Shown one piece after another: positions 44,974-51,120 of a stretch of DNA of 51,120 nt. The notes under the pieces were generated by a model that did no database searches, was not told the DNA's origin, and was given only the letters and a program-made list of their open reading frames with translations. A program made the position numbers and the translations under genes. Origin of the DNA: Caldithrix abyssi (GTDB lineage Bacteria > Calditrichota > Calditrichia > Calditrichales > Calditrichaceae); contig DRQG01000054.1 of NCBI GenBank assembly GCA_011369465.1, positions 1-51,120 of the forward strand, read 5' to 3'. The stretch's first letter is position 1, and each line of letters opens with the position of its first letter.

Positions 44974-46647
44974 TTGCCCGCTATGATTAATTTAGTACAT
45001 TATGTAAAAAACGACCATAACCTTCTTCGAATTATGCGTATTTTAAAATTGCTTAGCTTTAAAATATTTGTGCTTATCTTTGCTATCCTGGCTCTCTCAT
45101 CGGTGGGAATTACCTATTTCCAGACCCAATCGCAAGCTGAACATTACAACGACATGCTTACTCTTTGTGCCATACGTACCAGCAATATAATCCGGGCATC
45201 TACACGTTATGCCATGCTGTTAAACCGAAGAGAAGACACGGTCAACATTATTCAAACCATCGGTAAGCAACATGGTATTGAACGGATTCGCATTTATAAT
45301 AAGAGAGGCGAAATAATTTTCTCGACCGATACAAGCGAGGTAAACCAGACAATCGATATGACTATTCCGGAATGTGCGGCTTGTCATGGCCCTGAAGGTG
45401 AAATATTGCAAATAAAACAACCCGATCAACTCAAAAGAATCATTACACGGCCTGACGGTTCCCGGGAGCTGGGATTTATCACCCCCATACCTAATGAACA
45501 AAGCTGTTATACGGCAGATTGCCACATTCATACCCGGAACGATAAAATTCTCGGCGTACTGGATGTTTCTCTATCCATGAAAGATACGGATGCAATCCTC
45601 GATCAGGAAAAGACGATAATGTTTAGATACAACATTGCCGTAACCCTGTCCCTTGCTTTGATCGTCGGGTTGGTTATCTGGGTAGGTGTTCATGTACCCA
45701 TAACCAAATTCTTAATTGGTACAAGAGAAATTTCGTCGGGAAATTTAAATTATACAATCGACATTAAACGAAACGATGAAATCGGCGTTTTTGCCGAATC
45801 TTTTAACAAAATGACCGAAGACCTGCGTAAGGCTAAAAAAGAGATTACGGAATGGTCTTCCGAGCTCGAAAAACGAGTGGAAGAAAAAACAGAAGAACTG
45901 AAAAAAACCCAGGAACGCATTCTGCAAATCGAAAAAATGGCCTCATTGGGCAAGCTTTCGGCTACGGTTGCACATGAACTGAACAACCCCATGGCCGGCA
46001 TTCTCACGTACAGTAAACTTATCCAGCGCAAACTGCAAAACAAGGACCTGCAGCCGGAGGAGAAAGATACCATACTGAAACAACTTAAAATGATCGAAAG
46101 CGAAAGCGACCGCTGCGGTAAAATAATAAAAGACCTTTTGCTTTTTTCCAAAAAACAACGTATCGAAATTAAACCAAACTCGCTTAATGACATCGTAAAA
46201 ATGTCCTTACAACTGGTGAGCCATCACCTGGAGTTGAATAATATTGAAGTGCGCAAGGAACTGCAACCCAACCTGCCCCAGGTTAACGTGGACGAAAATC
46301 AGATTAAACAGATGCTGCTGGCGCTTATCGTTAACGCCGTAGAGGCAATGGATGAAAACGGTGTGTTGACGATTTCGACCATCTATAAGGCATCGGAAAA
46401 AAAGGTCTATCTCTCCGTAAAAGATAACGGCAGAGGCATCCCGGAAGAGGTAATGCCGCATATCTTTGAACCCTTCTTTACTACTAAAAACGCGGTGAAA
46501 GGCTTTGGGTTGGGACTTTCGGTAGTGTACGGTATTGTAGAAAACCACCGGGGAGAAATTAAAGTTGACTCCCGACCAAATGAAGGAACAACTTTTACCA
46601 TCAAATTGCCAATTAATCTCGAGGTAAACAAGGATCTGCAAATCTGA
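44974..46647 (+). CDS. Sensor histidine kinase with haem-c-type periplasmic domain
   Basis: A 557-aa kinase (numbering from TTG 44974; ATG 44983 or 45034 are equally possible because no ribosome site is clear). Membrane helix at about 28-48, periplasmic sensor 49-215 with CAACH (134-138) and CYTADCH (178-184), second helix 219-240, HAMP 241-295, dimerisation domain with H334 in VAHELNNPMAG, and an ATPase domain with DNGRGIPEE and GFGLGLSVVYGIVENH. A covalent haem in the sensor would let it read redox state, O2, NO or a similar ligand, as in Geobacter haem-PAS sensors. Partner regulator is the next gene, 17 bp on. Confidence 0.88.
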   Translation: MPAMINLVHYVKNDHNLLRIMRILKLLSFKIFVLIFAILALSSVGITYFQTQSQAEHYNDMLTLCAIRTSNIIRASTRYAMLLNRREDTVNIIQTIGKQHGIERIRIYNKRGEIIFSTDTSEVNQTIDMTIPECAACHGPEGEILQIKQPDQLKRIITRPDGSRELGFITPIPNEQSCYTADCHIHTRNDKILGVLDVSLSMKDTDAILDQEKTIMFRYNIAVTLSLALIVGLVIWVGVHVPITKFLIGTREISSGNLNYTIDIKRNDEIGVFAESFNKMTEDLRKAKKEITEWSSELEKRVEEKTEELKKTQERILQIEKMASLGKLSATVAHELNNPMAGILTYSKLIQRKLQNKDLQPEEKDTILKQLKMIESESDRCGKIIKDLLLFSKKQRIEIKPNSLNDIVKMSLQLVSHHLELNNIEVRKELQPNLPQVNVDENQIKQMLLALIVNAVEAMDENGVLTISTIYKASEKKVYLSVKDNGRGIPEEVMPHIFEPFFTTKNAVKGFGLGLSVVYGIVENHRGEIKVDSRPNEGTTFTIKLPINLEVNKDLQI

Positions 46648-46664
46648 TAAAACAGGATACAATT

Positions 46665-48023
46665 ATGAAAAACGAAGATATCAAAATCCTTGTCGTGGAT
46701 GACGAAGAAATTGTACGTGAATCACTCACCGGATGGTTCGAAGAAGACGGTTACACGGTAGATAATGCCAAAGATGCCGTAGAGGCTTTGAATAAAATGA
46801 CTAGGACCCGCTGGGATATTTACTTTGTGGATATCAAAATGCCCGGAATGGACGGATTGGAACTGCAGCGGCGTATCCGGGAAATCGACAATGAGGCCAT
46901 CGTCATTATAATCACAGCCTATGCCTCGGTCGATACCGCTGTACAGGCACTCAAAGAGGGCGCATTCGATTATATCACCAAGCCGTTTGATCCGGATCAG
47001 TTGAGCCGTCTTATCCGCAATGCCGCTAAACAGCGTCGCCTTTCTCTGGAAAATAAAGAGCTCAAAGGAAGTCTGGAACAATTAATTACCCCTCCGGAGA
47101 TCATCGGTAGCAGCCAACACACCGAAGAGATAAAAAAATCCATAGAAGTTGTGGCGCCAACTAACACAACCGTAATGATCCGTGGTGAGAGCGGTACCGG
47201 TAAGGAACTGGTTGCCCGGGCGATACACGCTCACAGTGACCGGCGCTATTTTCCTCTGGTTACCGTAAACTGCGGTGCACTGTCCGACAGTCTGCTGGAG
47301 AGTGAGCTGTTCGGTCATGAAAAAGGCGCCTTTACCGGTGCCTTGTACCGACGCAAAGGCAAGCTGGAAATTGCCAATGGAGGCACACTGTTTCTTGATG
47401 AAGTGGGCACTATAGGCCCCAAAACGCAGGTGGATTTACTACGGGCTATCGAATCCAAAGAGTTCACCCGTTTGGGCGGCAATGAAACGATTCGCTCCGA
47501 CTTCCGGATTATCTGCGCCACCAATACCAACCTGGAAGAAGCGGTAAAGGAAATGAAATTTCGGGAAGATCTGTATTATCGCTTGCAGGTTTACGTAATT
47601 CAGTTAAAACCTTTACGCGAACGGCCGGAGGATATACCCGAGCTGGTCAACTATTTTATACGCCGCTACAGCCAAAAAATGAACAAACCGATCAAAGGCA
47701 TTGATCGAGAAGCCCTGGATATGCTGATGGCCTATTCCTGGCCGGGCAACATCCGTGAATTGGAAAATGCCGTGGAAGCCGCTATGGTAGTTACAAAGGG
47801 TCCGTCTTTACAGCGGAACAACTTTAAACTGAATCATTCCGACCAACCCCTTGTATTTAGCTCTGATCTTTCTTTGGCAGAAGTGGAAAAAAACCATATC
47901 CTCAATGTTTTGCAGGCCCACAACTGGAACATCACCACTGCGGCTAAACTGTTGGGGATAGACCGCGTAACCATCTATAAAAAACTCCGTAAGTACGGCA
48001 TCCAGCGTCCGAAAAATGCGTAA
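46665..48023 (+). CDS. Sigma-54-dependent response regulator, NtrC family
   Basis: A 452-aa three-domain activator. Receiver 1-120 with acidic pocket VVDDEE and phospho-acceptor D56 (VDIKMPGMDG), AAA+ domain about 145-385 with Walker A GESGTGKE (174-181) and the sigma-54-contacting GAFTGA loop (221-226), and a C-terminal Fis-type helix-turn-helix (WNITTAAKLLGIDRVTIYKKLRKYG). It is cognate to the kinase just upstream. The divergent sigma-54-like promoters at 40509 and 41096 with GAAAC palindromes between them are its most likely targets. Confidence 0.93.
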   Translation: MKNEDIKILVVDDEEIVRESLTGWFEEDGYTVDNAKDAVEALNKMTRTRWDIYFVDIKMPGMDGLELQRRIREIDNEAIVIIITAYASVDTAVQALKEGAFDYITKPFDPDQLSRLIRNAAKQRRLSLENKELKGSLEQLITPPEIIGSSQHTEEIKKSIEVVAPTNTTVMIRGESGTGKELVARAIHAHSDRRYFPLVTVNCGALSDSLLESELFGHEKGAFTGALYRRKGKLEIANGGTLFLDEVGTIGPKTQVDLLRAIESKEFTRLGGNETIRSDFRIICATNTNLEEAVKEMKFREDLYYRLQVYVIQLKPLRERPEDIPELVNYFIRRYSQKMNKPIKGIDREALDMLMAYSWPGNIRELENAVEAAMVVTKGPSLQRNNFKLNHSDQPLVFSSDLSLAEVEKNHILNVLQAHNWNITTAAKLLGIDRVTIYKKLRKYGIQRPKNA

Positions 48024-48543
48024 AATTGTATTGGTACCCTGTCAGTTCGAGCCGAAATCCCTGATGCCGTCTTTGCGAAAACGGCTCGAAGAACTTTTGC
48101 AGATTCCCGTTCATATTGAAAATATGTATTGCCAACCGGAACTCTTTTTTGACGCTCAGCGCAGCCAGTATAATGCTCTGCAAATTCTGCAATCACTCCC
48201 CGAAATCGAATCTCAAAAAACGCTGATTTGTACCGCAGTGGATTTGTATATTCCTATCTTTACTTTCGTATTCGGTCTGGCCCGTTTAAACGGTTGCCGT
48301 GGTATCATTTCCAGCCATCGTTTGAGCCCTCGCTATTATGGACTACCCAACGACGCCGAGATTCTTCTAAAACGATTGATCAAGGAAGCGGTGCACGAGC
48401 TCGGCCATCTGGCCGGTTTAAAACATTGCCGGCAGTTCGACTGTGTTATGGCAAATTCCGCTACAGCCGATGAAGTGGATATTAAATCCGAATTTTTTTG
48501 CCCCGAATGCCACAGCCGGTTCCTTAGGCATTTTAATACATGA
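48016..48543 (+). CDS. amzA: Archaemetzincin-type metalloprotease
   Basis: A 175-aa zinc protease-like protein. The zinc signature HELGHLAGLKHC is followed by RQFDCVM and, 16 residues later, CPEC, which together match the archaemetzincin pattern with a second structural zinc site. The N-terminal MRKIVLVPCQF is typical. No signal peptide, so cytoplasmic. The start overlaps the regulator gene by 8 bp, so it is translated from the same message as the kinase/regulator pair. Substrate unknown. Confidence 0.9.
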   Translation: MRKIVLVPCQFEPKSLMPSLRKRLEELLQIPVHIENMYCQPELFFDAQRSQYNALQILQSLPEIESQKTLICTAVDLYIPIFTFVFGLARLNGCRGIISSHRLSPRYYGLPNDAEILLKRLIKEAVHELGHLAGLKHCRQFDCVMANSATADEVDIKSEFFCPECHSRFLRHFNT

Positions 48544-48710
48544 TGCAGTTATTTCTTTATTGGTTAGAAGAAAATACAAACCTGCTTATTAAAGTTTAAG
48601 ATGTTTCCGGTAATTCTCCTTTTGCAAAGTCTTTCATTCCGACTTGCCGTAACTAAAAATAATGTTTAATTTCAATGGTTCATATAATATCTTTGCTAAG
48701 GAGTTCTATC

Positions 48711-50081
48711 ATGAAAAGTTTTAAAGTAGCGGCCTGGTTTATTGTTCTGGCGTGGAGCGTTTTGCCGGCCCTGGCGCAAATCGAAGATCATCAGGATATT
48801 GAAGGGCCGTTTGAATCTCCGCAGGAAGTAACGGAAACCTGCCTGGAATGCCACGAAGACGCAGCCAAAGAAGTGATGCAAACGATCCACTGGACCTGGG
48901 AACGCAAAGTAACCGGTTTGCCCGGACACGAGGATGTTATCGAATTAGGCAAGCGTAACGTATTCAACAATTTTTGTATTGATGTGGAATCCAACTGGCC
49001 TCGCTGCACCAGCTGCCACGCCGGTTATGGATGGAAAGACGCAAATTTCGATTTTGACGCTGAGGAAAATGTGGACTGCCTGGTTTGCCACGACCGCACC
49101 GGCAAATATAAAAAATCTCCCGCCGGGGCCGGGATGCCGGCTAAGGACGTTAACCTGTTGGAAGTAGCCCGTAATGCCGGTGCGCCCACCCGGGCCGATT
49201 GCGGCGCTTGTCATTTTTTTGGTGGCGGCGGTGAAAATGTAAAACACGGCGATCTGGATGCGGGACTAATTCATCCTGACAGCACTTACGATATCCACAT
49301 GGGTCGGGAAGATATGTCCTGTCAGGAATGCCACGAAACCAAAGCCCACAACATTAAAGGCGAATCCATGGCCATCGTAACCAATCCCGAAAACCGTATT
49401 TTGTGCGAGGATTGTCATGATCCGAAGCCGCACGAGTCCAAAAAAATCAACCAGCATACCGATAAAATCGCCTGTCAAACCTGCCATATTCCCGAGTTTG
49501 CCAAAAACCGCCCAACCAAAATGTATTGGGACTGGTCCACAGCAGGAAAGGACAGCACGGCGCCAAAAGATGAATACGGTATGGATACCTATAACAAGAA
49601 GAAGGGCTCTTTCCGTTGGGGTAAAAATGTCCAACCGGAGTATTACTGGTATAATTTAAGATCCGCCCGTTATGTTAAGGGCGATAAAATTGATCCGACC
49701 AAAACGCTTTATCTGAACAAACCGCTTGGTTCGCTCAAAGACAAAGACTCGAAACTCTATCCTTTTAAAGTAATGCGCGGTAAACAGATTTACGATGTTA
49801 AAAACAAGTATCTTATCGTTCCCAAACTGTGGGGCGGCTATTGGAAACATTTTGACTGGAACAAAGCGGCTGAAGAAGGTATGAAAATCGCCGGACTTCC
49901 GTACAGCGGCGAATACGGGTTCGTGCGGACCGTAATGTTCTGGAAAGTGAACCACATGGTAGCGCCCAAAGAGGACGCCCTCGGTTGTAAAGATTGCCAC
50001 GGTAAAGGCAAAAACAAACGAATGGACTGGAAAAAACTGGGTTATCGCGGCGACCAGATGTACAAAAAATACCGGGATTAG
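48711..50081 (+). CDS. Octahaem tetrathionate-reductase-type cytochrome (OTR)
   Basis: About 456 aa from ATG 48711 (AAGGAG upstream), with signal peptide ending ALA. It has exactly eight CxxCH motifs: TCLECH, RCTSCH, DCLVCH, DCGACH, SCQECH, LCEDCH, ACQTCH and GCKDCH, spread as in octahaem tetrathionate reductase, the Shewanella type that also reduces nitrite and hydroxylamine. Motif SNWPRCTSCHAGYGWKD and a long C-terminal non-haem region before the last motif fit. The Lys ligand of the active-site haem cannot be picked securely. It is a periplasmic terminal reductase or oxidase candidate for the island. Confidence 0.88.
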   Translation: MKSFKVAAWFIVLAWSVLPALAQIEDHQDIEGPFESPQEVTETCLECHEDAAKEVMQTIHWTWERKVTGLPGHEDVIELGKRNVFNNFCIDVESNWPRCTSCHAGYGWKDANFDFDAEENVDCLVCHDRTGKYKKSPAGAGMPAKDVNLLEVARNAGAPTRADCGACHFFGGGGENVKHGDLDAGLIHPDSTYDIHMGREDMSCQECHETKAHNIKGESMAIVTNPENRILCEDCHDPKPHESKKINQHTDKIACQTCHIPEFAKNRPTKMYWDWSTAGKDSTAPKDEYGMDTYNKKKGSFRWGKNVQPEYYWYNLRSARYVKGDKIDPTKTLYLNKPLGSLKDKDSKLYPFKVMRGKQIYDVKNKYLIVPKLWGGYWKHFDWNKAAEEGMKIAGLPYSGEYGFVRTVMFWKVNHMVAPKEDALGCKDCHGKGKNKRMDWKKLGYRGDQMYKKYRD

Positions 50082-50083
50082 CA

Positions 50084-50176
50084 ATGATTGCTTTTTATCT
50101 GATTATGTTCGTTCTGCCGGCGCTAATCATCGGCGCCGCTTTTGCACTGGCTTACCGTAAAGAGGAATTAGACTGA
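50084..50176 (+). CDS. 30-aa symporter small accessory protein
   Basis: A 30-codon ORF: MIAFYLIMFVLPALIIGAAF then ALAYRKEELD, one membrane helix with a charged tail. It begins 2 bp after the octahaem gene stop and its TGA overlaps the ATG of the symporter (ATGA-type overlap at 50174-50178). Short proteins of this form directly upstream of SSS symporters are described as small accessory proteins. The coupling supports real translation. Confidence 0.7.
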   Translation: MIAFYLIMFVLPALIIGAAFALAYRKEELD

Positions 50177-51120
50177 TGGAAAGCGCTGCCAACGTCCAGT
50201 TGCACAATAATCTGTACAGCTTGTTCGCTTTTGTCGGCTATTTGCTGATTGTTACTGCAATCGGTATATTCACCACCCGCTTCTCGTCCAAAGGCGTCCG
50301 GGAATACTTTATCGGCGGCCGCAATATGAACCGCTTTGTGGTGGCGCTTTCCGCGGTGGTCTCCGGCCGCAGTTCCTGGCTGCTTTTGGGCGTAACCGGC
50401 ATGGCCTATAAAATGGGCCCTTCGGCTGTGTGGGCGGTTGTGGGATATATTTTGGCTGAGCTGTTACTTTTTCTTTTTTACGCCAAACGTTTGCGCTATT
50501 TTAGCGAGAAATACGACTGCATTACTCTTCCCGATTTTTTTGCGGCGCGCTTCGGGGATAAGAACGGGTTGCTGCGATTAACCCTGGCGCTCATCATCCT
50601 TGTTTTTATGGTCAGCTATGTTTCCGCTCAGTTTGTCGGCGGTGGAAAAGCCTTTGCGGCCGGTTTTCAGATTGACAACACTACTGGCATCCTGATTACG
50701 GCTGCCATTGTTTTGCTATATACCTTGTTGGGAGGATTTCTGGCCGTCAGCCTGACCGATATGATTCAGGCCTTTTTTATGATCTTTGCCCTGATTATCC
50801 TGCCGGTTATCGCCATTGCCGATCGCGGGGGACTGAGTATTGTGCTGGAACAATTAAAGGCTCTTCATCCCAGGTTTATCGACCCGTTTGCACTGTCGTT
50901 GGGTACCGCCATTGGTTTTTTGGGCATCGGTTTAGGGTCGCCCGGCAATCCACATATTATTGCCCGCTATATGTCTATCGACGACCCGGAACAATTACGC
51001 TTTTCCGCGGTGGTGGGAACGGTTTGGAATGTATTGATGGCCTGGGGTGCTTTGTTTATCGGTCTGGCCGGGCGGGTCTATTTCCCCGAGGTTTCTTTAT
51101 TGCCCGGTAGTGACACGGAA
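50176..51120 (+). CDS. Sodium:solute symporter (SSS family), partial
   Basis: The first 315 codons of a membrane transporter cut by the window end. FSSKGVREYFIGGRNMNRFVVALSAVVSGRSSWLLLGVTG is the SSS hallmark, followed by LLYTLLGGFLAVSLTDMIQ, the sodium-site helix region, and GSPGNPHIIARYMSI, as in proline/pantothenate-type carriers. At least eight helices are visible. The ATG overlaps the accessory peptide stop. Substrate is uncertain, proline-like compounds or carboxylates being usual. Confidence 0.92.
   Translation, partial: MESAANVQLHNNLYSLFAFVGYLLIVTAIGIFTTRFSSKGVREYFIGGRNMNRFVVALSAVVSGRSSWLLLGVTGMAYKMGPSAVWAVVGYILAELLLFLFYAKRLRYFSEKYDCITLPDFFAARFGDKNGLLRLTLALIILVFMVSYVSAQFVGGGKAFAAGFQIDNTTGILITAAIVLLYTLLGGFLAVSLTDMIQAFFMIFALIILPVIAIADRGGLSIVLEQLKALHPRFIDPFALSLGTAIGFLGIGLGSPGNPHIIARYMSIDDPEQLRFSAVVGTVWNVLMAWGALFIGLAGRVYFPEVSLLPGSDTE

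Noticed and set aside
48600-48705. Sigma-54 promoter for the octahaem gene
   Set aside because: GG and GC pairs are present, but their spacing is 13 or more instead of 10.

Overview
The window looks like a chromosomal piece of a moderately AT-rich bacterium of the FCB group. Calditrichota is my best guess and Ignavibacteria or Bacteroidota are the alternatives. The basis is the mix of TonB receptors with a carboxypeptidase-like N-terminal domain, DUF4249-type lipoproteins, DUF5777-, DUF6913- and PEGA-like proteins, YceI, and very large multihaem cytochromes fused to cytochrome b domains. There are no rRNA, tRNA or CRISPR genes. All family names are from reading the proteins by eye; no database was searched.

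Layout. 1-3477: an AtuA-like protein, exonuclease III, a lipoprotein with Ig-like repeats and a secreted endonuclease/phosphatase-fold protein, separated by short hairpin repeats and a minisatellite. 3478-15352: a repeated envelope cassette. Its unit is a secreted or lipoprotein module with a GDPEI...DDEDxGxK C-terminal domain, a hairpin, a beta-barrel of 270-290 aa, a TonB-receptor-like protein and a DUF4249-like lipoprotein. There are two full units and one half unit. The module genes carry a frameshift (copy 1), a 5' truncation plus an in-frame UGA (copy 2) and a truncation (copy 3). This is the least familiar part of the window.

15382-25887, mostly minus strand: a DUF6913-like protein, an MjaI-type restriction-modification pair whose methyltransferase carries a degenerate nuclease-fold tail, RarA, a PEGA-repeat protein, a DUF4139-like protein and ValS. 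26094-29027: a small c-type cytochrome, YceI, a DUF5777-like barrel and a duplicated P460-like cytochrome. An AAA-14/DUF4143 ATPase and a Bcp-type peroxiredoxin follow.

30983-51120 is a respiratory and electron-transfer island. Leftward run a haem-rich lipoprotein with an in-frame UGA in a poly-Gly linker, a double-rhodanese lipoprotein, a 402-aa barrel, a 12-haem cytochrome, and 11-haem and 19-haem cytochromes with cytochrome b membrane domains. Rightward run a GcvH-like protein, a 30-aa membrane peptide, an NrfC-like ferredoxin, an NrfD-like quinol subunit, a second GcvH-like protein, a histidine kinase with a haem-c-type sensor domain, a sigma-54 activator, an archaemetzincin, an octahaem OTR-type cytochrome, another 30-aa peptide and a Na+/solute symporter cut by the window end.

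The 684-bp divergent region in the middle (40469-41152) holds sigma-54-like promoters pointing both ways, each about 30 nt from its start codon. Between them lie three GAAAC-N5/6-GTTTC palindromes. I infer that the two-component pair at 44974-48023 switches on the whole island in response to a redox or gaseous ligand.
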